From Desulfotignum sp. (GTDB lineage Bacteria; Desulfobacterota; Desulfobacteria; Desulfobacterales; Desulfobacteraceae), in NCBI GenBank assembly GCA_021737445.1, contig JAIPDY010000193.1, forward strand, positions 1 through 6,406: a stretch of DNA of 6,406 nt. Direction: 5' to 3'. The notes beneath the pieces were generated by a model, which saw nothing but the letters and a program-made list of their open reading frames with translations, was not told the DNA's origin and did not search any database. Positions 1-4,871 of this stretch are shown in pieces; the first letter of the stretch is position 1, and every line of letters begins with the position of its first letter. A program made the translations under genes and the position numbers.

Positions 1-7
1 GGCGAAC

Positions 8-24
8 CATCCAGGGGCTTTTTG
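8..24. terminator. Possible edge of an intrinsic terminator, cut by the window
   Basis: The stretch CCAGGGGC followed by five T reads as the right arm and T tract of a plus-strand terminator. Read on the minus strand it is the A tract and left arm of a terminator for the cold-shock gene, which stops about 35 bases away. The partner arm would lie outside the window, so this is only a suggestion. No other structure is visible between the window start and the cold-shock gene stop. Confidence 0.25.
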
Positions 25-59
25 TTCATAACTATATAAACGGGGTAATTATACCACGG

Positions 60-263
60 TTACATTATGGTCACGTTTGTTGCAGCAGGTCCTCGCTGAC
101 CTTCGGTGATATCAAAGGAAACGCTGTCCCCTTCGTTGAGGGATTTGAAACCCATGGCATTAATGCCTGAGTGATGTACAAACACATCTTTCCCACCGTT
201 TTCCTGTTCAATAAATCCAAACCCTTTTGCATCGTTAAACCATTTTACTGTACCATTCGCCAT
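60..263 (-). CDS. Cold-shock domain protein, CspA family
   Basis: This 67-residue protein is a single cold-shock domain, the usual length for bacterial Csp proteins. These are small five-stranded beta barrels that bind single-stranded RNA and DNA in the cytoplasm and melt mRNA secondary structure. Both nucleic-acid-binding motifs are present: RNP1 as KGFGFI (residues 13-18) and RNP2 as VFVHH (27-31), with the typical start GTVKWFN. The start is set by AGGAG nine bases upstream (273-277) and by the match of the N-terminus to the family. The gene is alone on its strand, divergent from thyX, and has its own promoter and a long leader. Whether it is induced by cold, by growth phase or made constitutively cannot be told from sequence. 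The family is highly paralogous, so no letter symbol (cspA, cspC and so on) is given. Confidence 0.96.
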   Translation of the reverse strand: MANGTVKWFNDAKGFGFIEQENGGKDVFVHHSGINAMGFKSLNEGDSVSFDITEGQRGPAATNVTIM

Positions 264-272
264 GTTGGCAAT

Positions 273-301
273 CTCCTAAAAAAAAATAAAAATAAAAAAA
301 T
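273..301 (-). promoter_or_regulatory. U-rich tract and Shine-Dalgarno of the cold-shock gene
   Basis: On the minus strand a run of about 24 bases made almost only of T, broken by a few A, directly precedes TAGGAG and the start codon. In mRNA this gives an unstructured U-rich ribosome landing site. U-rich leaders are known to favour ribosomal protein S1 binding and translation at low temperature. That role here is inferred. Confidence 0.55.
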
Positions 302-370
302 TCGCTTCGAACTTCATCAGGGATAAATCATAGATTGGGTCTTGATGTACACCGTAAAAGAAAGAAACAG

Positions 371-394
371 TTGCGTTCTGTTATCTTAACGCAA
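371..394 (-). promoter_or_regulatory. 5'-terminal hairpin of the cold-shock mRNA leader
   Basis: TTGCGTT (371-377) and AACGCAA (388-394) form a perfect 7-bp inverted repeat with a 10-base loop. The predicted transcription start lies at about 395, so the hairpin would sit at the very 5' end of the minus-strand transcript, where it could stabilise the mRNA or act as part of a temperature-responsive leader. The dyad is seen directly; the role is inferred. Confidence 0.5.
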
Positions 395-401
395 TCTTCA
401 T

Positions 402-429
402 ATAATACAGGATAAAGAAACAAAGTCAA
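402..429 (-). promoter_or_regulatory. Sigma70-type promoter of the cold-shock gene
   Basis: On the minus strand, TTGACT (-35, 424-429) is separated by 16 bases from TATTAT (-10, 402-407). Transcription should start near 395, giving a leader of about 130 nt. A long leader is typical of cold-inducible csp mRNAs and unusual for a 67-codon gene. Confidence 0.7.
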
Positions 430-444
430 GGGTTTTTTTTATTC

Positions 445-473
445 TGGAAATTTTTCTTTATCCCGGGTATTGT
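445..473 (+). promoter_or_regulatory. Weak candidate promoter for thyX
   Basis: TGGAAA (445-450) and TATTGT (468-473), each four of six to consensus, are separated by 17 bases. They would start transcription near 480, about 30 bases before the thyX ATG. No better candidate is visible on the plus strand between the divergent cold-shock promoter and thyX. Confidence 0.3.
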
Positions 474-510
474 ACGTGGACAGCCATAAAGATGATAAGG
501 AGAGAACCGT

Positions 511-1116
511 ATGCAAATTATTGATCAGCGCCATGACATCATCAGCCTGCCCGATGACCTGCTCCAGGTCATCGAGACGGCAGGCCGTACCTGTTACAAG
601 TCTGAGGACAAAATTACACCGGATTCAGCTGCCGGGTTTGTGGCCCGCATGCGGGACCGGGGCCACCATGCCATGATCGAGTTTGCCGACATCATTGTCC
701 GGTTCACCACCAACCGTGGGGTGACCCATGAACTGGTGCGGCACCGGTTGTTTTCCTTTGCCCAGGAATCCACCCGGTATGTGCGGTATGACGGAAAAAT
801 GGAATTTATCCGGCCCTGCTGGTGGGAAGACAGCACCCCGGCCCAGCAGGGTATCTGGGAAGCGGCCATGGCAGAGGCGGAAACGCGGTACCTTGAACTG
901 CTTCAGAGCGGATGGCGGCCCGAACAGGCCAGGGAGGTGCTGCCAAATTCTCTGAAAACTGAAATTGTGGTCAAAGGCAATATCAGAGAATGGCGCCATA
1001 TGTTTGCCCTGCGGTGTTCCAAAAAAGCCCATCCCCAGATCCGGGCACTGATGATCCCGCTGCTGTCGGAACTCAACAGGCGCCTGCCCGTGGTGTTTGA
1101 GGATCTTGTGTCCTGA
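511..1116 (+). CDS. thyX: FAD-dependent thymidylate synthase ThyX
   Basis: ThyX methylates dUMP to dTMP with methylenetetrahydrofolate as carbon donor and NADPH-reduced FAD as reductant; it is the alternative to ThyA. The ThyX signature RHRx7SxR is present as R77-H78-R79, S87 and R89 inside RHRLFSFAQESTRY. It is preceded by the family-typical stretch from GHHAMIEF (51-58) to THELV (72-76). The C-terminal half keeps the LPNSLKTE (144-151) and WRHMFALRCSKKAHPQIR (161-178) blocks; by analogy with characterised ThyX these hold nucleotide-binding residues, including the Arg in FALR. At 201 residues it is at the short end of the family. AAGGAGAG (497-504) is well spaced to the ATG. The gene appears monocistronic: it is divergent from the cold-shock gene and ends at its own hairpin terminator. 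No thyA is visible, which fits ThyX being the thymidylate synthase of the cell, but the window is too small to say so. Confidence 0.95.
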   Translation: MQIIDQRHDIISLPDDLLQVIETAGRTCYKSEDKITPDSAAGFVARMRDRGHHAMIEFADIIVRFTTNRGVTHELVRHRLFSFAQESTRYVRYDGKMEFIRPCWWEDSTPAQQGIWEAAMAEAETRYLELLQSGWRPEQAREVLPNSLKTEIVVKGNIREWRHMFALRCSKKAHPQIRALMIPLLSELNRRLPVVFEDLVS

Positions 1117-1140
1117 ATATGACAGACCTTGCAGAAGATA

Positions 1141-1302
1141 TCAGGATGACATGCAGCCGTCATCCTTTTTGATCACCTTGGTGTAACATTCATCGCGGTC
1201 TTTGTCACTGTCGGATGATTTGTCACAGTCACTCATCTTTTCCACCACGTTTTTCTGGTCTTCTGCATCACAATGATCTTTTTTTTCAGTGTTTTTTGCC
1301 AT
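1141..1302 (-). CDS. Small highly charged four-cysteine protein of unknown function
   Basis: I do not recognise this 53-residue protein. It starts MAKNTEKKDH and is dominated by Asp, Glu, Lys and Ser, with four cysteines at 11, 27, 39 and 50. It has no hydrophobic segment and no signal peptide, so it should be cytosolic and probably poorly folded unless it binds metal or a partner. An in-frame ATG 21 codons further upstream exists, but that extension would run over the likely promoter and the ribosome site. The chosen ATG has AAGGAG seven bases upstream (1310-1315) and a TTGACA promoter starting about 28 bases before it, which argues for a real gene. Its 3' end overlaps the thyX terminator. 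Spaced cysteines in an acidic chain could suit metal or thiol chemistry, but nothing proves it. Confidence 0.6.
   Translation of the reverse strand: MAKNTEKKDHCDAEDQKNVVEKMSDCDKSSDSDKDRDECYTKVIKKDDGCMSS
1143..1170 (+). terminator. Intrinsic terminator of thyX
   Basis: AGGATGAC (1143-1150) pairs perfectly with GTCATCCT (1159-1166) across an 8-base loop and is followed by four more T (1167-1170). It lies 27 bases after the thyX stop. The opposite strand has no T tract after the hairpin, so it should act mainly in the thyX direction. It lies entirely within the last codons and stop of the convergent small gene. Confidence 0.75.
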
Positions 1303-1337
1303 TATCTGTCTCCTTATTGTTTTTTTTAAACATATAT

Positions 1338-1365
1338 AGTGTAATGTTCTGGAAAGAAATGTCAA
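1338..1365 (-). promoter_or_regulatory. Promoter of the small four-cysteine gene
   Basis: On the minus strand a perfect TTGACA (1360-1365) is separated by 16 bases from TACACT (1338-1343), followed by an AT-rich TATATATG stretch. Transcription would begin near 1331, about 28 bases before the ATG. Confidence 0.55.
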
Positions 1366-1412
1366 CCAGGTTCAGGCGTTTGCCGGAAAATGGTTGTTTT
1401 AAAAAACACATA

Positions 1413-1426
1413 TTGATTTATGTCAA
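1413..1426 (+). promoter_or_regulatory. FNR/CRP-family-like operator upstream of the hdrC-like gene
   Basis: TTGATTTATGTCAA matches the FNR consensus TTGATNNNNATCAA at nine of ten defined bases, the exception being G for A at the start of the right half. Its centre is 41.5 bases before the start predicted from the -10 at 1449-1454, the classic position for a class II activator. Related CRP/FNR family regulators use similar half-sites, so which member binds is unknown. A second partial dyad, TCAAG-N5-CTTGA (1423-1437), overlaps its right half. Confidence 0.55.
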
Positions 1427-1448
1427 GGACGGCTTGAATCAACAGGGT

Positions 1449-1454
1449 TAGATT
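1449..1454 (+). promoter_or_regulatory. Candidate -10 element of the hdrC-like operon
   Basis: TAGATT matches TATAAT at four of six positions. It has no good -35 at normal spacing, as expected for a promoter that depends on the activator site 22 bases upstream. The predicted start is near 1461. Confidence 0.4.
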
Positions 1455-1496
1455 CAGTAAAAACAGGCATGGCAGAAAATATAAAAGGAGGTATTC

Positions 1497-2054
1497 ATGG
1501 AATCCATTGAACTGGACCACACTGCCCAGGCATTTATCGATCAGGTTGAAAAAATTAGCCGTTCCAATCTGAGCCGGTGCTGGCAATGTCTTGCATGCAG
1601 CGGGGGATGTCCCTTCAGTGAAGACATGGATGTGCTGCCCAACAAAATCATTCGAATGATCCAGTTCGGTCTCAAGCAAAAAGCATTGTCCTGTTCAACC
1701 ATCTGGCTTTGTGTGGGCTGCAACACCTGTTCCATGGAATGCCCCAACGGGGTTGATATGGCCGCGATCATGGACGGGCTCCGGCAGATCGCGATTCAGG
1801 AAAAAGCACGGATTGCTGAACCCGGTATTCTTTCTTTTCACAATGAGGTTATCGATTCCATTGCCCGGTATGGCCGGACCCATAAGCTTGAAATAATGAT
1901 GCGGTATAAATTATCCAGCAAGGATCTTTTTTCCGATATTGATCTTGGGCTGAAAATGCTCAGCAAACGCAAACTGGATCTGCTGCCGTCAAAGGTAAAG
2001 GATAAAGAGAGTATCCGTGCCATTTTTAAAAATACAGACTGGTTAAATGAATAA
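1497..2054 (+). CDS. HdrC-like protein with two [4Fe-4S] clusters
   Basis: The 185-residue protein carries two ferredoxin-type motifs CxxCxxCxxxCP: C28/C31/C34/C38-P39 and C72/C75/C78/C82-P83. This is the arrangement of heterodisulfide reductase subunit C and of the soluble N-terminal parts of related subunits in sulfate reducers. Such proteins pass electrons between a flavin subunit (HdrA type) and a disulfide-reducing or quinone-linked subunit (HdrB or membrane type). No membrane segment is visible, so it should be cytoplasmic. The C-terminal third (about 110-185) is charged and helical-looking and gives no clear match. AAAAGGAGG (1482-1490) precedes the ATG at good spacing. Normally hdrC is next to hdrB or hdrA; here the next clear gene is a histidine kinase, so the redox partner must be encoded elsewhere. 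Family assignment is secure, but the physiological partner is unknown. Confidence 0.85.
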   Translation: MESIELDHTAQAFIDQVEKISRSNLSRCWQCLACSGGCPFSEDMDVLPNKIIRMIQFGLKQKALSCSTIWLCVGCNTCSMECPNGVDMAAIMDGLRQIAIQEKARIAEPGILSFHNEVIDSIARYGRTHKLEIMMRYKLSSKDLFSDIDLGLKMLSKRKLDLLPSKVKDKESIRAIFKNTDWLNE

Positions 2055-2172
2055 TAATGATGGCAATCCATGGAATAATGGTGTATGGAAACCGTTTATA
2101 GTAGATGTCAAGGGAACCTGGGATATCTCAATGATCAAACCAACAAATAAAACTGACCCATGCAGATCCTGA
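2047..2172 (+). CDS. Possible 41-residue bridging small ORF
   Basis: This frame starts at the ATG of ATGAATAA, overlapping the last 8 bases of the hdrC-like gene. It ends with TGA 13 bases into the histidine kinase gene. The peptide starts MNNNDGNPWNNGVWKPF, has three Trp and one Cys, and has no membrane segment. I do not recognise it. In its favour are the double overlap, typical of translational coupling, and the lack of any clear Shine-Dalgarno before the kinase ATG, which coupling would explain. Against it, its own ribosome site is poor and the gap it fills is short and AT-rich, where a chance frame of this size is quite possible. Confidence 0.35.
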   Translation: MNNNDGNPWNNGVWKPFIVDVKGTWDISMIKPTNKTDPCRS

Positions 2173-3182
2173 ACCCATCCCGGTGGTACCTTCACCCGGT
2201 ATTTATTTTTGCCTGCTCCATTTTTGCCCTGGCCACTTTTCTGGTGCTCACGGTGAGCCTTTACATGGAAATCAGGTCTGCCCTGGAAGTGATCATTTTA
2301 AAGTTTCACATTGACCCGCAGATGATTTTCCCATCCAAGACCGGCATGACCATTATCGTGCTCAGTCTTTTGATCACCGTGGTCCTGGCCGGGATTCTTC
2401 TGGCGTTTATCTATTACCAGAAAACCGTGAACCTGTTCCGGCTCCAGCACAATTTCATCTATAATTTCACCCATGAACTGAAAACGCCGGTGACCTCTTT
2501 GCGGCTTTATCTGGAAACATTTATCCGCCACCCTCTGGAACCTGAAGATATCAAGCGTTACAGTGAAAACATGCTCGAAGATATCAACCGGCTTACAGAT
2601 AATATCAACCGGATTTTGAATCTGGCCCGCATTGAAAGCCAGAACTTTGGTTCAGAAGTGAGCCGGGCCAGCCTGGTGGAGATTGTTGAAAATTTCTGCA
2701 AAAAAAATGAATCTCTGTTCCGGGAATGCGATATCCAGATATTAAATCTGTCACAGGCGCGGTTTGAATACCCGGTTAACCTGTTTTTGTTTGAAATGCT
2801 GCTCATGAATATCGTGTCCAATGCCATCAAATACAATGAATCTGACCAGCCTGAACTGAAAATTGTGTTTAAATCCCACCTTCAGAAGGTTACCATCGAT
2901 TTTATCGACAACGGCATCGGTGTAAATCGTCAGGAGGTAAAAAAAATTTTCCGCAAGTTCTACCAGTCCGGCCGGGAAAACCGGCAGCGGGTGTCCGGTT
3001 CAGGCCTGGGGCTCTATCTGGTTTCAAGTATTGCCCGGATTCACGGATGGCGGGTATCGGTATTCAGTGACGGCAAGGGATCAGGGGCACGGTTCACCCT
3101 CACCATCCCCAGAACCGCCATTGCCAATGTCAGGGAGAAAAATATATGGAAGCGACTGAAAAAAAACGTGTTCTGGTCATAG
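2160..3182 (+). CDS. Membrane histidine kinase with minimal sensor region
   Basis: This is the sensor half of a two-component system, 340 residues long. Two membrane helices (about 12-36 and 63-86) enclose a loop of only about 26 residues. There is no PAS, HAMP or GAF domain before the dimerisation and phosphoacceptor helix, whose H-box is HELKTP with His105. The catalytic domain shows the N-box (N217, N221), G1 as DNGIG (250-254), the F-box around KIFRKFY (262-268) and G2 as GSGLGL (280-285), so it should be an active kinase. With so small an extracellular part it probably senses through its membrane segments or a partner protein. The ATG lacks a good Shine-Dalgarno and comes two codons after an in-frame stop, so translation may be coupled to upstream genes. 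Its last 37 bases overlap the response regulator gene. Confidence 0.92.
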   Translation: MQILNPSRWYLHPVFIFACSIFALATFLVLTVSLYMEIRSALEVIILKFHIDPQMIFPSKTGMTIIVLSLLITVVLAGILLAFIYYQKTVNLFRLQHNFIYNFTHELKTPVTSLRLYLETFIRHPLEPEDIKRYSENMLEDINRLTDNINRILNLARIESQNFGSEVSRASLVEIVENFCKKNESLFRECDIQILNLSQARFEYPVNLFLFEMLLMNIVSNAIKYNESDQPELKIVFKSHLQKVTIDFIDNGIGVNRQEVKKIFRKFYQSGRENRQRVSGSGLGLYLVSSIARIHGWRVSVFSDGKGSGARFTLTIPRTAIANVREKNIWKRLKKNVFWS

Positions 3183-3880
3183 AGGATGAGGCCCGCATCG
3201 CCGAAGGTATCCGGCTCAATCTGGCCCTTGCCGGATATGAAGTATCCTTGGCTCCCGACGGCATTGAGGGACTGGAACAATGGAGGGCCTGGCAACCGGA
3301 CCTCATTGTTCTGGATATCATGCTGCCCATGATTGACGGGTTTTCCATTTTAAAAACCATCCGCCAGGAAGATGAAAAAATTCCGGTACTGATTCTGTCT
3401 GCCAGGGGAGACACCAAAGACAAAGTCAAAGGCCTGCGGTACGGGGTGGATGATTACCTGGCCAAACCTTTTGACCTGGAGGAGTTTTTGCTGCGGGTGG
3501 AGCGCCTTGTTCAAAAAAGCGCATGGTATGAGCCGGTTTTAAACTACACAAAACCGGATTATCCCCTGTTTGAGGGCGATCACTACCGGTTCGGGGACAA
3601 TCATGTGGATTTTGTCACCTTCAAAGCCTGGTGTGTGGCCGGCGAGATCATATTGACGGAACAGGAGATCACCCTGCTTAAAATTTTTATTGCCAACAGG
3701 GGCAGGCCTTTGTCCCGGGAGATGCTGCTCAATGCCGGCTGGGGATATTCCAGTGATACCTCCACCCGCACGGTGGACAATTTCATGGTAAGATTCAGAA
3801 AATATTTTGAAAAAAATCCCAAAGATCCCCAGTTTTTCAAAAGCCGGCGGTCTGTGGGCTATATTTTTGATCACACCTGA
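3146..3880 (+). CDS. OmpR/PhoB-family response regulator
   Basis: The 244-residue protein is the cognate regulator of the overlapping kinase. The receiver domain (about 7-122) has the acidic pair E13/D14, phosphoacceptor D57 in LIVLDIMLP, the switch residue S85 in LSAR, and K107 in KPF. A linker of about 25 residues, rich in Tyr and Pro, follows. The C-terminal winged-helix DNA-binding domain (about 147-242) contains LTEQEITLLK, the recognition-helix region STRTVDNFMVRFRKYF (206-221) and the wing RSVGYIF. GGGAG (3132-3136) lies nine bases before the ATG, inside the kinase gene. The regulon is unknown; self-control and control of the hdrC-like gene are reasonable guesses. The gene ends only 3 bases from the stop of the convergent dnaJ-like gene, with no terminator between them. 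Confidence 0.95.
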   Translation: MEATEKKRVLVIEDEARIAEGIRLNLALAGYEVSLAPDGIEGLEQWRAWQPDLIVLDIMLPMIDGFSILKTIRQEDEKIPVLILSARGDTKDKVKGLRYGVDDYLAKPFDLEEFLLRVERLVQKSAWYEPVLNYTKPDYPLFEGDHYRFGDNHVDFVTFKAWCVAGEIILTEQEITLLKIFIANRGRPLSREMLLNAGWGYSSDTSTRTVDNFMVRFRKYFEKNPKDPQFFKSRRSVGYIFDHT

Positions 3881-3883
3881 TCC

Positions 3884-4255
3884 TCACCCGTTTACATTGA
3901 AATAGATGGTTATCCGCTGTTTTGAAAACGGCTGATATGGGTGAAACGCCCTGAAGGGTGAATGGCAAAAAAATGTCTCGCTGAAGGGTTCGGGCACAAG
4001 GGGTTCCAGATGTCCTGAAAATGGCTGCGCCTTCCGGGTGCCCGGGTTTTTTTTCAGAACCCGGGAATCATGGTGCCTGCGCCGGGCAGGATCGGACAGG
4101 ACGGCATATGCTTCCTGGATGGCCTGGAACGGCCGGTTGTTTCCTTTGTAGTGATCAGGATGGTATTCTTTTGCAAGTCTGCGGTAGGCATCTTTGATGT
4201 CTGCCTGACTGGCATCGGATGTAATGCCTAAAACAAGGTAATAATCCTGTGGCAT
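3884..4255 (-). CDS. Short J-domain protein (DnaJ-like co-chaperone)
   Basis: The 123-residue protein opens with a J-domain (about 3-64): DYYLVLGI, the helix II region KDAYRRLAKEYHPD with the essential HPD (32-34), and the helix III-IV end EAYAVLSDPARRRHHD. This domain stimulates the ATPase of Hsp70 (DnaK). There is no Gly/Phe region, zinc-finger domain or CTD, so it is a J-domain-only co-chaperone, not full DnaJ or CbpA. The tail (65-123), rich in Pro, Phe and Lys, is unrecognised. A strong AGGAGGTG precedes the ATG. It is divergent from three hsp20 genes, which fits sHsp-bound clients being handed to DnaK with J-protein help. A run of eight A (codons 68-70) sits inside a hairpin, so a sequencing or natural frameshift in the tail cannot be excluded. 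Confidence 0.9.
   Translation of the reverse strand: MPQDYYLVLGITSDASQADIKDAYRRLAKEYHPDHYKGNNRPFQAIQEAYAVLSDPARRRHHDSRVLKKNPGTRKAQPFSGHLEPLVPEPFSETFFCHSPFRAFHPYQPFSKQRITIYFNVNG
4041..4065. repeat. GC-rich inverted repeat inside the dnaJ-like gene
   Basis: CCCGGGTT (4041-4048) and AACCCGGG (4058-4065) form a perfect 8-bp dyad with a 9-base loop. The loop and one arm contain eight consecutive T on the plus strand. No T tract follows the second arm on either strand, so it is not a normal terminator, although it is the nearest hairpin downstream of the response regulator gene. Confidence 0.5.
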
Positions 4256-4299
4256 GGTATCACCTCCTGGCGAAAATATCTCTTACCGGTTCTTTTTAT

Positions 4300-4429
4300 C
4301 CGGTTTCATATACAAAACCTAAGGTTCTGCTGCGATTTATTCCATGCGTGAAACTAAAATAGAATGATCTCATTACTTTGTCAATAAAAAAATTATTAGT
4401 AATGAAAATTTTCCTTGACATGAAACCGG
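4300..4429. repeat. 10-bp inverted repeat flanking the divergent heat-shock promoters
   Basis: CCGGTTTCAT (4300-4309) and its exact reverse complement ATGAAACCGG (4420-4429) bracket the dnaJ/hsp20 promoter region. The right copy starts at the last base of the plus-strand -35 and occupies the spacer. The left copy lies about 40 bases inside the predicted dnaJ leader. A further CCGGTT lies at 4286-4291. Nested inside is another dyad, CATTACT (4371-4377) and AGTAATG (4398-4404). They look like operator sites, but no known heat-shock operator (such as CIRCE) is matched. The rest of the 301-bp gap from 4256 to 4556 holds no gene I can support. Confidence 0.4.
4356..4384 (-). promoter_or_regulatory. 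Sigma70-type promoter of the dnaJ-like gene
   Basis: On the minus strand, perfect TTGACA (4379-4384) is followed after 17 bases by TATTTT (4356-4361). The predicted start is near 4349, giving a leader of about 94 nt. The sequence does not match the sigma32 heat-shock consensus. Confidence 0.65.
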
Positions 4430-4442
4430 CCTGTTTTATTTT
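4415..4442 (+). promoter_or_regulatory. Sigma70-type promoter of the hsp20 cluster
   Basis: Perfect TTGACA (4415-4420) is followed after 16 bases by TATTTT (4437-4442), with a predicted start near 4449. A second possible -10, TATAAT at 4481-4486, lacks a convincing -35. The spacer contains the repeated ATGAAACCGG element. Confidence 0.6.
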
Positions 4443-4556
4443 GGTGGCATACAAGGAAAAAGTGGGTAACACACCTGGAATATAATTTAAAAACAGTATG
4501 TTGCAACCTATGTACTGCGTGATCCTCAAACCCTGTAAAAGGCAAGGAGGTGGCAT

Positions 4557-4871
4557 ATGGATATGAAAAAACTTGCACCGTGGAACTGGTTTAAAAAAGA
4601 AAACGAAAACATGGGAAAAACCGTACCGGTCAGGCGTGGGGACGGTTTGCATGAAGACCTGCGGACGGGGACTCCCCTGCAGGCGTTTCACCGGGAAGTG
4701 GACCGGTTGTTTGCAGATATGTTCCAGGGATTTGGGGTGCCGTCTGCTTTTGGAAGAAAAGATCTGTTGATGTCCGGCAGATTGAAATCCGGTCAGAGTG
4801 ATGGCTGGAACAGAAAAGATGTATTACTAATTCGAATTTTTAAAAAAAATAATAGCAAGGTATTGACATAG
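4557..4871 (+). pseudogene. Truncated Hsp20 lacking the alpha-crystallin domain
   Basis: The first 75 or so residues look like the N-terminal arm of an Hsp20 chaperone: MDMKKLAPWNWFKK, then VPVRRG (24-29) and the helical FHREVDRLFADMFQGFG (44-60). In intact relatives this is followed by an alpha-crystallin domain of about 90 residues starting near LKP. Here the chain reads SGRLKSGQ (73-80), changes to an unrelated AT-rich tail, and stops at residue 104. No remnant of the domain is visible in any frame up to the next gene. The tail partly repeats the preceding segment: FGRKDLLM (65-72) and WNRKDVLLI (84-92), matching AGAAAAGAT at 4755-4763 and 4812-4820. The strong ribosome site (AAGGAGG, 4544-4550) and promoter are intact, so a peptide could still be made. 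It is most simply a decayed gene. A retained N-terminal-only protein is possible but unproven. Confidence 0.7.

Noticed and set aside
625..1032. 135-codon open frame on the minus strand within thyX, plus smaller ones at 594-869 and 903-1163
   Set aside because: They lie opposite thyX, show no domain and have no ribosome site; they result from its codon bias.
1303..1365. 21-codon N-terminal extension of the small four-cysteine protein
   Set aside because: It would cover the likely promoter and ribosome site; the ATG at 1300-1302 has AAGGAG at proper distance.
3539..3874. Minus-strand frame opposite the response regulator
   Set aside because: Shadow of the winged-helix coding region.
4256..4556. 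CIRCE element, sigma32 or sigma54 promoter ahead of the chaperone genes
   Set aside because: I looked for TTAGCACTC-N9-GAGTGCTAA, CTTGAAA/CCCCAT and the GG-N10-GC pattern and found no acceptable match; the promoters fit the housekeeping type.
4296..4691. 131-codon minus-strand frame across the dnaJ/hsp20 intergenic region
   Set aside because: It overlaps both promoters and the start of the hsp20 gene on the other strand, and its composition (many Phe and His) is protein-like only by chance.
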